DNA from: Candidatus Iainarchaeum sp.
GTDB taxonomy: Archaea > B1Sed10-29 > WALL01
Assembly: GCA_023129115.1 (NCBI GenBank)
Contig: JAGMCR010000013.1
Location: 1 to 64,000 of the forward strand
Direction of reading: 5' to 3'
Length of the DNA stretch: 64,000 nucleotides
The first letter of the stretch is position 1. Each line of letters begins with the position of its first letter. Below, piece by piece: positions 15,944 through 24,190 of this stretch. The notes under the pieces were generated by a model. That model was not told the origin of the DNA. It did not search any database and saw nothing but the letters and a program-made list of their open reading frames with translations. The position numbers and the translations under genes were made by a program.

Positions 15944-16602
15944 AAAAGAAGGTTTCCCGCCAGCGCTTTTCCACCGGGCGAGCGAAGCGAGTAACAGGAA
16001 AAGGGCTGAAGTTTAGTGCTTTCTTCATCGGCGTGGGCGGCGAGGGCGTGCTCACGTCTGCTACAATGGTGGCAGAGGCCGCGCACCTCGAGGGCCACTT
16101 TGTCCGCGGCATCCAGCTGCACGGCCTGGCGCAGCGCGGCGGCTCCATCCCGACCATCGTGCGCTTCGGCTCCGAAAAAGACGTTGTGTCCCCCGCAATA
16201 ACCGAGGGCGACGCCGACCTGGTCATAGCGTTCGAGCCGCTCGAGGCCGCCCGGGCGACGCACTACGCCAGCAAGGAAAAGACTGCGTTCATCATCGACG
16301 ACTACCCGTACATGCCTGTTTATGCAAACCTGTTGGACTTGCCTTACCCGCCGATGGCGGAGATAGTCAAGCGCGTGAAGCCGTTCGCAAAGGACTTGAT
16401 GGTGTTCAACGCGCACCACCTCGCGGAGGAAGAGTTCGGCCTCGCTGTCCTGGGGAACACCATGCTGCTCGGCGCGGCAATCGGTGCCGGGGTTCTCCCA
16501 TTGAAGCCCGCGAGCTTCCGCTCGGTCATCAAGGCCATGCCGCGGCGGGCCGACGACAACAGGAAGGCGTTCGACGAGGGCCTGAAGCTGGGGAAGCGCT
16601 AG
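15940..16602 (+). CDS. iorB: Indolepyruvate ferredoxin oxidoreductase, beta subunit with inserted element
   Basis: 220 residues; ATG 15940 overlaps the iorA stop. The gamma-type domain follows the family (GVGGEGVLT, then HGLAQRGGS), with GGQG changed to GGEG. Beta subunits normally begin a few residues before this glycine motif. Here residues about 5-23 (SRQRFSTGRAKRVTGKGLK) are encoded by a stem-loop repeat (15951-16011) related to intergenic copies at 12029 and 44739. No start codon lies after the element, so the extra basic segment must be translated if the gene is used. The reading frame is kept, so the insertion is apparently tolerated. Confidence 0.9.
   Translation: MKKKVSRQRFSTGRAKRVTGKGLKFSAFFIGVGGEGVLTSATMVAEAAHLEGHFVRGIQLHGLAQRGGSIPTIVRFGSEKDVVSPAITEGDADLVIAFEPLEAARATHYASKEKTAFIIDDYPYMPVYANLLDLPYPPMAEIVKRVKPFAKDLMVFNAHHLAEEEFGLAVLGNTMLLGAAIGAGVLPLKPASFRSVIKAMPRRADDNRKAFDEGLKLGKR
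15951..16011. repeat. Stem-loop element, copy 2, inside iorB
   Basis: About 60 bp with ends related to copies 1 and 3: GCGCTTTTCCACC, a core GCGAGCGAAGCGAG, then TAACAGGAAAAGGGCTG. CTTTTCC and GGAAAAG pair. In this strand it is the reverse complement of copy 1. It is read in frame as about 19 codons. Confidence 0.75.
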
Positions 16603-17120
16603 GACAGCTCTGCCTCGGCTAATTCCTTGTGGCCGTTTTCGGCGTGGATGAGGGCGTCGTAAAGATTCTTGACCTTGTCGCTCGTGGCGTTGGCCATGAA
16701 TTCCTTGTACCTGCCCATGGCGCCGGTCTCGAGCTCCTTCGTGCGCTCTAGATCCGCCTTCACGTCGCCACGGCTCTTTTCTCCAACGAACTCTGGCAAA
16801 TCAACGCCAAGGAACTTTGCCGCTACTTCCGCGTGCTCTTTCTCGACGCGGGCAAGCGCCTTGAAAAGCCTCTCGTACTTCTCGTATTTTGTGTTGGCCT
16901 TGGCGACGTCCGTGTAGTACGCGGTCGCGTTGACCTCGAGCACGAGCGTGGCCTCCATGTCGGTCTTTTCCTGTTCCGTGAGCTCGGCGCCCCACAGCGT
17001 GGAGTAGTCCTCAGCCATCTTCAGGTATTTCTTTGGCGCGCCGCAGAACTGGCAGTCCGTGGGCACTTCGTCGGCGAGGTGTGGCTCGCCACAAATTTGG
17101 CATACAAAAAGCTTAAGCAT
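16599..17120 (-). CDS. Rubrerythrin with N-terminal rubredoxin domain
   Basis: 173 residues from ATG 17120. The N-terminal rubredoxin-like knuckles are CQICG and CQFCG (CxxC pairs, residues about 7-26). The ferritin-like domain that follows carries di-iron ligands in the EVNATAYY, RVEKEHAEV, ETGAMGRYKEF and HAENGHKELAE segments. The rubredoxin-first order is that of reverse rubrerythrins, which reduce hydrogen peroxide in anaerobes. Its stop overlaps the iorB stop region by 4 bp (convergent). An upstream in-frame extension is less likely because it does not resemble the family. Confidence 0.88.
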   Translation of the reverse strand: MLKLFVCQICGEPHLADEVPTDCQFCGAPKKYLKMAEDYSTLWGAELTEQEKTDMEATLVLEVNATAYYTDVAKANTKYEKYERLFKALARVEKEHAEVAAKFLGVDLPEFVGEKSRGDVKADLERTKELETGAMGRYKEFMANATSDKVKNLYDALIHAENGHKELAEAELS

Positions 17121-17220
17121 ACTCCTGTCTTTCGCAGAACTCCCTAAAAAGCGTTGCGGGCGTCCAGTTCCCCTGGCAATAGGGCGTAGCCTTAAATAGC
17201 TGGAATAGGTTTTGTTGCTC

Positions 17221-17643
17221 ATGGTAGTGGAAATCCTGCTCAGCCACAACCTTCACATACTCCTGGTGCTCGGCGGATTGTTCTTCCTCCTGGCCACGGC
17301 GTACCACCTGTGGATGATACGCGCCTATACCCTGAACAGCAAGTTCCAGAAAAAGTGGAGCATACTCTTTTGTTTCGTGGTCCTGTTCGTGCTGACTTAC
17401 ACTGCCGCCCTCTACCTGCTCTCCTACCGCTTTGACCTCGTCCAGTGGCTGTTCTTCCTATTTACTTTCGCCCTGTTCGTGGCTGCGGCCTTCGTGCTGT
17501 TCGTCCTCATAACCGTGCACCACATGCTCGAGGACCTGCGCACTTCCCTCCGGCACATAAAGATTCTACGGACCAAGCAGAAAGAGCTCGTCCACTCAAT
17601 CATTTCATTTGTGAAATGGAAGCGCAAAATCGAGTTTAGGTGA
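17221..17643 (+). CDS. Membrane protein, unknown
   Basis: 140 residues from ATG 17221; the TATA-like CTTAAATAG (about 17191-17199) is at leaderless distance. Three hydrophobic helices are visible (LHILLVLGGLFFLLATAYHLW, ILFCFVVLFVLTYTAALYLL, WLFFLFTFALFVAAAFVLFV). A basic cytoplasmic tail follows (LRTSLRHIKILRTKQKEL). No enzymatic motif is seen. The next gene, a DNA glycosylase, begins right after the stop, so they are probably co-transcribed. Confidence 0.7.
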   Translation: MVVEILLSHNLHILLVLGGLFFLLATAYHLWMIRAYTLNSKFQKKWSILFCFVVLFVLTYTAALYLLSYRFDLVQWLFFLFTFALFVAAAFVLFVLITVHHMLEDLRTSLRHIKILRTKQKELVHSIISFVKWKRKIEFR

Positions 17644-17644
17644 T

Positions 17645-18223
17645 GTGCTGGTGCGGGCCCTTCGCCAAGAAATAAGCCGCCTCAAGAAGTCGCCGGTCAA
17701 GCGCTTGGTCGACAAGCGAATCCGCGACTTCAAGAAAAACACGGACTTTTTCAGCGAGCTGTGCTTCTGCCTGCTCACGGCCAACACTTCTGCCGAGCTG
17801 GGCATCAAGTGCCAGAAAGAGTGCAGGGGCTTCAAAACATTCCCCGAGAAGAAGCTGGCCGCGGAATTGAAGTCGGTGGGCTACCGCTTCTACAACCGGC
17901 GCGCCGGGTTCATTGTTGGGGCGAGAGGGCAAGACCTTGTCCTGGACCGTGACTGGCTCGTGAAGAACATCAAAGGAATTGGCATGAAGGAGGCGTCGCA
18001 CTTCCTCCGCAACGTCGGGCTCGACAACTACGCGATTATTGACTTCCATATATTGGACCTTCTCGCGAGGCACGGCTTAATCAAAAAGCCCAAAGCACTC
18101 ACGAAGAAAAAGTACCTCGAAATCGAGAAAAAACTCGCCAAACTGGCCGATTCCACCGGCCTTTCGCCCGCAGAGCTGGACCTGTACCTGTGGCACATGG
18201 AGACCGGGAAGGTATTAAAATAG
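17645..18223 (+). CDS. ogg: 8-oxoguanine DNA glycosylase/lyase, Ogg2 type
   Basis: 192 residues, GTG start next to the previous stop. It excises 8-oxoguanine and cuts the abasic site. The helix-hairpin-helix IKGIGMKEASHFLRNVG carries the catalytic Lys, and the following IIDFHILDLL carries the catalytic Asp, as in the small archaeal Ogg2 enzymes (about 200 residues). The N-terminal segment SELCFCLLTANTSAE also fits that family. A GTG at 17651 is an alternative start. Confidence 0.85.
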   Translation: MLVRALRQEISRLKKSPVKRLVDKRIRDFKKNTDFFSELCFCLLTANTSAELGIKCQKECRGFKTFPEKKLAAELKSVGYRFYNRRAGFIVGARGQDLVLDRDWLVKNIKGIGMKEASHFLRNVGLDNYAIIDFHILDLLARHGLIKKPKALTKKKYLEIEKKLAKLADSTGLSPAELDLYLWHMETGKVLK

Positions 18224-18299
18224 CTTTAAATATCACAAGCGACTATATTCTCTTGCTTGTTTTTCTGGGTGGGTCTTGAAAACCAAGTGGAGGCACTTT

Positions 18300-19304
18300 A
18301 TGATACGCGTAGGTGTAAATGGCTACGGGGTAATCGGCAAAAGGGTTGCCTATGCCGTTACGAAGCAGGACGACATGGAGCTCGCTGGCGTCGCCAAGAC
18401 CAAGCCCGACTTCAGCGCCCAGACCGCGCTCGACAAGGGCCAGCCGCTCTACTGCTCCATCCCCGACAACCTCGGCCTGTTCAAGGAAAAGGGGATGGAC
18501 GTCAGGGGCACCATCGACGACTTGGTCGACGCGTCTGACCTTATCGTGGACTGCACGCCCGGCAAAATCGGGGTGCAGAACAAGCCCATGTACGAGAAAA
18601 AAGGCGTTAAAGCCATTTTCGAGGGCGGCGAGGCCGGCGCCACAGCCGAGTGCTCGTTCAACGCCCTGTGCAACTACAGCGACGCAATCGGCAAGGACTT
18701 CGTGCGCGTCGTCTCGTGCAACACGACCGGCCTCGCCCGCACAATCAAGCCACTCACCGGCCTCGGGGAAACCGGGCGCATCCGCGTCGTCTTAATCCGC
18801 CGCGCAGTGGACCCCGGCGAGTCCAAGAAGGGCCCCATCAACGCAATCATCCCGGTGACCACGGTGCCGTCGCACCACGGCCCGGACCTGAAGACCGTTC
18901 TGCCAGACATTGACATCGTCTCAATGGCGGTCGCCGTGCCGACAACAATAATGCACGTGCACACCCTCATGGTTGAGACGGACATAAAGCGCGACGACTT
19001 TATCGAGGCGCTCCGCAAGACCCCGCGCGTCAAGCTCATTTCTTCCGGGGACGGGTTCCGCTCGACCGCGGAAGTGATGGAGTACGCGCGCTCTCTGGGG
19101 AGGTACATGGGCGACCTGTACGAGATTCCGGTGTGGGAGGACACAATCTCGGCCAAGGGCGGCGAGCTTTACTACATCCAGGCCGTGCACCAGGAGTCCG
19201 ACGTCGTCCCGGAAAACATTGACGCAATACGCGCCATGGCCGGGCTCGAGAAGGACGCCATGAAGTCCATCGAAAAGACCAACAAGTCGCTCGGCATCAA
19301 GTGA
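18300..19304 (+). CDS. gap: Glyceraldehyde-3-phosphate dehydrogenase, class II (archaeal)
   Basis: 334 residues. It converts glyceraldehyde 3-phosphate to 1,3-bisphosphoglycerate with NAD(P). The Rossmann motif VGVNGYGVIGKRVA is at the start. The catalytic Cys140 sits in VSCNTTGL, and the sequence is of archaeal type throughout. ATG 18300 follows a GGAGG tract by about 7 nt, and a TATA-like box (about 18222-18232) lies further upstream, so this gene seems to have a real leader. It overlaps the PGK start by 4 bp (GTGA), giving a gap-pgk operon. Confidence 0.95.
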   Translation: MIRVGVNGYGVIGKRVAYAVTKQDDMELAGVAKTKPDFSAQTALDKGQPLYCSIPDNLGLFKEKGMDVRGTIDDLVDASDLIVDCTPGKIGVQNKPMYEKKGVKAIFEGGEAGATAECSFNALCNYSDAIGKDFVRVVSCNTTGLARTIKPLTGLGETGRIRVVLIRRAVDPGESKKGPINAIIPVTTVPSHHGPDLKTVLPDIDIVSMAVAVPTTIMHVHTLMVETDIKRDDFIEALRKTPRVKLISSGDGFRSTAEVMEYARSLGRYMGDLYEIPVWEDTISAKGGELYYIQAVHQESDVVPENIDAIRAMAGLEKDAMKSIEKTNKSLGIK

Positions 19305-20536
19305 TTCTTATGGAGACCATCCAGTACATGGACGGGATTGACTTCAAGGGAAAAATAGTTCTCGTGAGGATTGACCTTAACCTGCCTTACCTGCGCGAGA
19401 CCGACGAGTTCGGCCACTCCAAGCGCCTCGTGGAGCACGCCAAGACCATTCGCGAGCTCAGCGACAAGGGCGCCAAGGTAGTCGTCCTCGCGCACCAGGG
19501 CCGCCCCGGCAAGACCGACTTCCAGCGCCTCGAGAGCCACGCCGACGCCCTCGAGCAATACGTCGGCAAGCCCGTCAGGTACTGCGACGAAATCATCAGC
19601 AAGCAGGCCGTGCGCTCCATAAGCGAGCTCAAGGACTCGGAAATCCTGCTGCTCGAGAACATCCGCTTCCTCGCCGAGGAAGAAAAAGAGAACGGCGCGG
19701 CGAAGCACGCCGAGAGCATTTTGGTGCGTACGCTCGCGCCACTCGCCGACATCTTTGTCAACGACGCCTACTCGGTGGCGCACAGGCCCCACGCGTCCAT
19801 CATTGGGTTCAGCCACATCCTGCCGACCGTGGCCGGCAGGGTAATGGAAGAGGAAATCAAGGCCAACGCCCACGCCATCAGGCAGGCCGAGCCGCCGAGG
19901 CTCTTCATCGTCGGCGGAGCCAAGCCGGACGACTGTATAAAAGCAGTCAGCAACCTCCTTGAGAAAGGCAGGGTGGACCTGGTCCTGACCGGCGGCGTAA
20001 TCGGCAACCTCTTCCTCGCGGCCGCGGGATACAACGTCGGCAAGGAGACCATGCTCAGGATTGAGGAAGAGGGCAGCGCTGACCACTTCAGCACGGTAAA
20101 GCAGCTCTACGCGGACTACGAGGACAAAATCGAGCTGCCGGTTGACCTGGCGTTCGAGAGGGGCGGCAAGCGCGTGGAAATCGACGTAGAGGACCTGCCC
20201 GCGGACGGCATTGTGTACGACATCGGCACCAAGACCGCCGAGCACTACGCCAAGCTAATCAAGGGCGCGAAGACAATCAACATCAAGGGCCCGCCCGGCT
20301 ACTTCGAGAACAAATTGTTCCGCAGGGGAACAGAAATCGTGTTCAAGGCCATCGCGGACTCCAGCGCCTTCTCCCTCATCGGTGGGGGGCACACCCTGGC
20401 CGCAATCCAAATGTTTAGCCTGCCCGAGGACCGGTTCGGCCACATCACGATGGGCGGGGGCGCGCTGCTCGCGCATTTGTGCGGTGCGACCCTGCCCGGA
20501 GTGGAGTGCCTCAAGAACCCAATTCTTGTAAAATAG
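19301..20536 (+). CDS. pgk: Phosphoglycerate kinase
   Basis: 411 residues from GTG 19301; an in-frame ATG at 19310 is also possible. It transfers the phosphate of 1,3-bisphosphoglycerate to ADP. The substrate-binding VRIDLNLP and AHQGRPG motifs, LLLENIRF, FVNDAYSVAHRPHAS and the nucleotide loop GGGHT are present. AHQGRPG is the archaeal variant. The usual GGAK(V/L)xDK motif reads GGAKPDDC, a mild departure. Coupled to gap. Confidence 0.95.
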   Translation: MILMETIQYMDGIDFKGKIVLVRIDLNLPYLRETDEFGHSKRLVEHAKTIRELSDKGAKVVVLAHQGRPGKTDFQRLESHADALEQYVGKPVRYCDEIISKQAVRSISELKDSEILLLENIRFLAEEEKENGAAKHAESILVRTLAPLADIFVNDAYSVAHRPHASIIGFSHILPTVAGRVMEEEIKANAHAIRQAEPPRLFIVGGAKPDDCIKAVSNLLEKGRVDLVLTGGVIGNLFLAAAGYNVGKETMLRIEEEGSADHFSTVKQLYADYEDKIELPVDLAFERGGKRVEIDVEDLPADGIVYDIGTKTAEHYAKLIKGAKTINIKGPPGYFENKLFRRGTEIVFKAIADSSAFSLIGGGHTLAAIQMFSLPEDRFGHITMGGGALLAHLCGATLPGVECLKNPILVK

Positions 20537-20538
20537 CT

Positions 20539-20796
20539 TTATGGCAGGTAGTTCATGGCCACTGCGCCTGTCTTGGCTATCTCCAGTTCCGCCATTTCGA
20601 ACACGCCGAAGAAAGCCATTGCCACAATCAAGACCACAATCGCGATGGTTGCCCACGTCATGAAGTGGAACGGGTCGTAGAGTATCTTCTGCACGACCCA
20701 CATCACGAAAAGCATTCCCACGGTTATCGCTATGAGAATCAGGAAGTGCGCTATCGTGAACGTGAACGCCAGCCCGCCGAGCTCAAACGTGAACAT
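20539..20796 (-). CDS. Small membrane protein
   Basis: 85 residues from ATG 20796; the TATA-like CTTAAAAAAC on the minus strand (about 20818-20826) is at leaderless distance. Two hydrophobic helices are visible (FTIAHFLILIAITVGMLFVMW and TWATIAIVVLIVAMAFFGVF). No family is recognised. It lies between pgk and enolase, pointing the other way, and ends 2 bp past the pgk stop. Confidence 0.65.
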   Translation of the reverse strand: MFTFELGGLAFTFTIAHFLILIAITVGMLFVMWVVQKILYDPFHFMTWATIAIVVLIVAMAFFGVFEMAELEIAKTGAVAMNYLP

Positions 20797-20875
20797 CACT
20801 AACTACTACGGATTACTGTTTTTTAAGCCTTGCGGCGGCTTACATTTAAATACCCTTTCTGAGTAGCCACAGGCA

Positions 20876-22135
20876 ATGATTGGGAAATACGATATAACAA
20901 GCGTCCGCGCCCGGCAAATCTTCGACTCGCGGGGCAACCCAACCATTGAATGCGACGTATCGTGCGGCAAGGGCTTCGGCCGCGCCTCTGTGCCGTCCGG
21001 CGCAAGCACGGGCAAGCACGAGGCCCTGGAGCTCCGGGACAAGGGCAAGGCCTACCACGGCAAGGGCGTCCTGAAGGCAATCGACAACATTCACCAGCTC
21101 GTCGCCCCCAAACTCATCGCCAAGGACGTCCGCGACCAGGACGGCATCGACAAGCTCATGATTAACGTCGACGGCTCGGCCAACAAGCGCAATCTCGGCG
21201 CCAACGCCACGCTCGCCGTCTCAATCGCGTGCTGCAAGGCCGCCGCGTCCGCCAAGGAAGCCGCGGTGTACGAGCACATAGGGCAAATCTATACCCATTA
21301 CGAGCCCACGTACCACACTCCCGTCCCCTTCTTCAACATAATCAACGGCGGCAAGCACTCCAACAACAAGCTCGACGTCCAGGAGTTCATGATTGTGCCC
21401 AAGGCCAAGACCTTTGGCGAGGCCATGCGCATCGGCTCCGAGACCTACTACGAGCTAAAAAAACTCCTCGAGAAAAAGTTCGGCGTCGTCGGCGTCGGCG
21501 ACGAGGGCGGCTTCTCCCCGCCCCTCAAGAAAACCAGTGAAGCCATCGACTTCATCATGAAGGCCGCCAAGTCCGCGGGCCACTCCAAAAACGTTTCCAT
21601 CGCCCTGGACGTCGCCGCCTCGGAGTTCTACAAGTCCAAGAGGTACCGCATTGACGGCAAGCAGCTCCCCCCCACGAAGCTCATGGACTACTACGAAAAG
21701 CTCGTCGAAAGTTACCCAATCGTTTCAATCGAGGACCCGTTCCACGAGGACGACTTCAAGTCCTTCGCCGGCCTCACCGAGCGAATCGGGCAAGAAGTCC
21801 AAATCGTGGGCGACGACTTGTTCGTCACGAGCACGCAGCGCCTGAAGGAAGGCATCCGCATGTGCGCTGGCAACGCCATGATTCTCAAGGTCAACCAAAT
21901 CGGCACTTTGACCGAGGCATTCGAGGCCGCGGGCCTCGCGTTCCACTCCAGCTACCAAGTCATGGTCTCGCACCGCTCGGCGGACACCACGGACAGCTTC
22001 ATCGCCGACCTCGCGGTGGGCATCGAGGCCAAGCAAATCAAGTCCGGCGCCCCGTGCCGCGGGGAGCGCCTCGCGAAGTACAACCAGCTCCTCCGCATTG
22101 AGGAGCAGGGCGTGCCGTACGCCGAGTGGTTTTGA
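20876..22135 (+). CDS. eno: Enolase
   Basis: 419 residues. It interconverts 2-phosphoglycerate and phosphoenolpyruvate. ARQIFDSRGNPT, SVPSGASTG, NIINGGKHSNN, DEGGFSP, SIEDPF, the K in LKVNQIGT and SHRSADTTDSF are all present. The TATA-like CATTTAAATACC (20842-20853) fits a leaderless start. The last 28 codons plus stop (22049-22135) are repeated at 23370-23456 beyond an inserted gene, with only synonymous differences. Confidence 0.97.
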   Translation: MIGKYDITSVRARQIFDSRGNPTIECDVSCGKGFGRASVPSGASTGKHEALELRDKGKAYHGKGVLKAIDNIHQLVAPKLIAKDVRDQDGIDKLMINVDGSANKRNLGANATLAVSIACCKAAASAKEAAVYEHIGQIYTHYEPTYHTPVPFFNIINGGKHSNNKLDVQEFMIVPKAKTFGEAMRIGSETYYELKKLLEKKFGVVGVGDEGGFSPPLKKTSEAIDFIMKAAKSAGHSKNVSIALDVAASEFYKSKRYRIDGKQLPPTKLMDYYEKLVESYPIVSIEDPFHEDDFKSFAGLTERIGQEVQIVGDDLFVTSTQRLKEGIRMCAGNAMILKVNQIGTLTEAFEAAGLAFHSSYQVMVSHRSADTTDSFIADLAVGIEAKQIKSGAPCRGERLAKYNQLLRIEEQGVPYAEWF

Positions 22136-22185
22136 GAAGCGAGTTTCTTGAGTAGTGACTCATTTTAGTAACGCGCTATTTCCCC

Positions 22186-22218
22186 CGCAGGGCTGTTTTC
22201 CTCTTCCCGGGCCCTGCG
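22186..22218 (+). terminator. Hairpin downstream of enolase
   Basis: CGCAGGGC (22186-22193) pairs perfectly with GCCCTGCG (22211-22218), with a T-rich loop. It lies about 50 nt after the enolase stop. GGGCCCTGCGT recurs at 23492-23502, shortly after the duplicated enolase end, so this may be part of the duplicated context. Confidence 0.4.
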
Positions 22219-22335
22219 TTAAAATCACTGAGAACTAGTAGCATACTTCTTCAAGTACCACTCAGGTTTCCTAGGCCCAGCCGGGGGTAGTGCCCCTTGC
22301 CATAAACCGTCTTCTTCGGGGCTCTATCTACTCAC

Positions 22336-23304
22336 TCATTTCAGCCAATATCTTCTCAAGGCGCTTCCTAATTTTTGGATCAAGTTCCGCGGCTTTTCTG
22401 AACTCTTCTGTTGTTTCTTCATATAGCCTAGGTTGTGGTGTGCGAGTGCTCTGCCATAGTCTATTAATGTGTTGTTTGGGTCTATTTCCAGTGCTTTTTC
22501 GTAGTGGTGTAATGCTTTTTCGTAGTGGTGTAATGCTTTTTTGTGGCGGTGAAATGCTTCTTCATATTGTCCTAGGTAGTAGTGTACGAATGCTTTGTTG
22601 GTGTGTGCTTCTGCGTTGTTTGGGTTTATTTTCAGAGCTGATTCGTGTGCTCGAAGTGCCGGTTCATAAGCCCTTTTTTCACGTAGATTGACACCATGAC
22701 TAGTCCACATTAGCGAAGCAAATTCTGTTTCAGATTGTTCTTCTCCTTTGTGTTTAGTTTTGGTTAAGCCTAGGGCTGGATCGAGTTGTATGCCTTCAGC
22801 AGTAATATAACAATGCCCCACATCTGATGCTTCCACACGCTCTTTTTTTTGTTTTGTTAGTTGTATTAAATCCTTGTTTTCACCCTTGACTCTGAAGTAT
22901 TTTGTTTTGACCCCGCTTTTTTTCAGCATTTGTGCGAGTACTGCAGGTAATGCCACGCAATCTGCTACTTCTCCTAGTCGAAAACGAGGGATAGTTTTGA
23001 CTGTGGGTTCATCAAGCTTACTTCCAAATTTGCTTAATTTTTCAAAAAAAGCATCAAATCTCAACTCTTCATTTCGTTCGTGCACCCATTCACTCAGTTT
23101 AATGGCAAGTTTTTTCTTTGATAATTTCTTGTTTCGTTTTATCCAGTCACCGGGTTGTTCCAACTTTTTTGGTGGCCGTGTTTTGAACAAATCAGGCGTG
23201 GCTTTAATGAATTCGTTCAATAACTTGTTAACAGAAGCAGGGGCAAAGGTTCGCTTAACCAGTTCTTTTTTGGTTAATCCTTTTGGTGGCTTTTTCTTGG
23301 GCAT
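22336..23304 (-). CDS. Transglutaminase-like protein with TPR tail
   Basis: 322 residues. The N-terminal half carries a transglutaminase-like triad: C116 in VADCVALPAVL, H164 in DVGHCYI, D175 in IQLDPA. The C-terminal half is TPR-like (YEPALRAHESALKINPNNAEAHTNKA and two more units). Three tandem 21-bp repeats (about 22500-22562) encode KALHHYE units inside the TPR region, a recent expansion. The lysine-rich N-terminus is basic and no signal peptide is seen. A TATA-like box on the minus strand (about 23330-23339) suggests a leaderless mRNA. The gene lies between the two copies of the enolase 3' end, so it is probably inserted cargo. Confidence 0.78.
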   Translation of the reverse strand: MPKKKPPKGLTKKELVKRTFAPASVNKLLNEFIKATPDLFKTRPPKKLEQPGDWIKRNKKLSKKKLAIKLSEWVHERNEELRFDAFFEKLSKFGSKLDEPTVKTIPRFRLGEVADCVALPAVLAQMLKKSGVKTKYFRVKGENKDLIQLTKQKKERVEASDVGHCYITAEGIQLDPALGLTKTKHKGEEQSETEFASLMWTSHGVNLREKRAYEPALRAHESALKINPNNAEAHTNKAFVHYYLGQYEEAFHRHKKALHHYEKALHHYEKALEIDPNNTLIDYGRALAHHNLGYMKKQQKSSEKPRNLIQKLGSALRRYWLK

Positions 23305-23369
23305 CTAAAATAATTATTGTTTTTGAGACTTTTTAAACACACAGTTTGTTACGGGGTTTTTTGGCCAGA

Positions 23370-23456
23370 GCCCCCTGCCGCGGCGAGCGCCTCGCCAAGT
23401 ACAACCAGCTCCTCCGCATCGAGGAGCAGGGCGTGCCGTACGCCGAGTGGTTTTAG
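23370..23456 (+). pseudogene. Duplicated 3' end of enolase
   Basis: Twenty-eight codons plus stop aligning without gaps to the end of eno (22049-22135). The encoded peptide is identical. Differences are synonymous (CCG/CCC, GGG/GGC, GCG/GCC, ATT/ATC), plus TGA versus TAG. No start or upstream coding part exists. It marks the far side of the insertion carrying the transglutaminase-like gene. Confidence 0.92.
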
Positions 23457-23545
23457 GACCGCTGAAAACCAAGGCGCCACGGCTTAGGCGGGGGCCCTGC
23501 GTAATACTCGTTTTGTGGTGGGTACCCACCACCCTTTTTATATTA

Positions 23546-23566
23546 GTATATACTTAATGTATATAC
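23546..23566 (+). promoter_or_regulatory. Inverted-repeat operator of toxin-antitoxin operon
   Basis: GTATATAC-TTAAT-GTATATAC, a perfect 8-bp inverted repeat whose arms are themselves palindromic. The second arm (23559-23566) is centred about 29 nt before ATG 23592 and can double as the TATA box, as expected for an autoregulated operon. Confidence 0.6.
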
Positions 23567-23591
23567 AACACGTATCAACACTGGTGAACCA

Positions 23592-23858
23592 ATGATTAAG
23601 TACCACGGCAAATGGTTGGTAATAAAGCGGCATCCAGCAAATGAAATGAACAAGCTGGGGCTTGACCCAGAAGACATTGTTAAGTTCCTTGAGAAAGGAA
23701 GGCAATTCGAACACAGAGAAAAAGGCAAGGTGGAGAAGTGGTGTCCACGGGGCGATAAGATATACAATGTCGTGATAGCCGAGTATCAAGATACTCTGGT
23801 ACTAATTCACGTCGGAAGGTTCAAGAAAACAAAAAAACACATGGCAAGATTGAGGTGA
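23592..23858 (+). CDS. Small toxin-like protein (DUF4258/MqsR-like)
   Basis: 88 residues. The basic alpha-plus-beta pattern (HPANEMNKLGLDPEDIVKFL, then KIYNVVIAEYQDTLVLIHVGRF) matches small RelE-fold or DUF4258-type toxins. It is followed after 4 bp by a zinc-finger/AbrB antitoxin-like gene. Ribonuclease activity would be the family expectation but is not shown by sequence. It sits directly beyond the enolase duplication. Confidence 0.65.
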   Translation: MIKYHGKWLVIKRHPANEMNKLGLDPEDIVKFLEKGRQFEHREKGKVEKWCPRGDKIYNVVIAEYQDTLVLIHVGRFKKTKKHMARLR

Positions 23859-23862
23859 ATTC

Positions 23863-24186
23863 ATGAAAAAGAAAGCGGTCTCGCACTCATGCACGGAGTG
23901 TGGAGGCAAAATGGCGTATGTAGAAGACATAAAATTTAGGGGCTATCTACTTGAAGGCCTCCGTTGTAAAAAGTGTGGTGAAGAAGAGATGGATCTAGAG
24001 CAAGTAGGTGGGATAGTCAGACTGGAACGTATGAAAAAGAAAGAAACACTAATGGCAAAAGCCTACAAATCAGGAAACAGCATGTCTCTTAGAATCCCCA
24101 TGGCTCTAGCAAAGGCATTTGGAATAGAGCCAGGTGAAGAGCTCCCCATAACTACCAAGGGCCACACCATAGAAATATTGGCTTAG
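23863..24186 (+). CDS. Antitoxin-like protein: YgiT-type zinc finger plus AbrB domain
   Basis: 107 residues. A CxxC...CxxC zinc ribbon (CTECG, then CKKCG, residues 9-40) as in MqsA/YgiT antitoxins is joined to a SpoVT-AbrB DNA-binding domain (KSGNSMSLRIPMALAKAFGIEPGEEL). It would bind the partner encoded at 23592 and the inverted repeat upstream. The first half resembles MqsA, but the usual HTH is replaced by AbrB. The stop is followed at once by a GTAGTGCCTA/TAGGCACTAC inverted repeat. Confidence 0.78.
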   Translation: MKKKAVSHSCTECGGKMAYVEDIKFRGYLLEGLRCKKCGEEEMDLEQVGGIVRLERMKKKETLMAKAYKSGNSMSLRIPMALAKAFGIEPGEELPITTKGHTIEILA

Positions 24187-24190
24187 AGGT

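Noticed and set aside
19172-20245. A 357-codon minus-strand frame
   Set aside because: Antisense to pgk and gap, with composition typical of a shadow frame and no recognisable domain.
22500-22562. Possible CRISPR-like short tandem repeats
   Set aside because: The units are 21 bp with no spacers and lie in frame inside a TPR region. No cas genes are present in the window.
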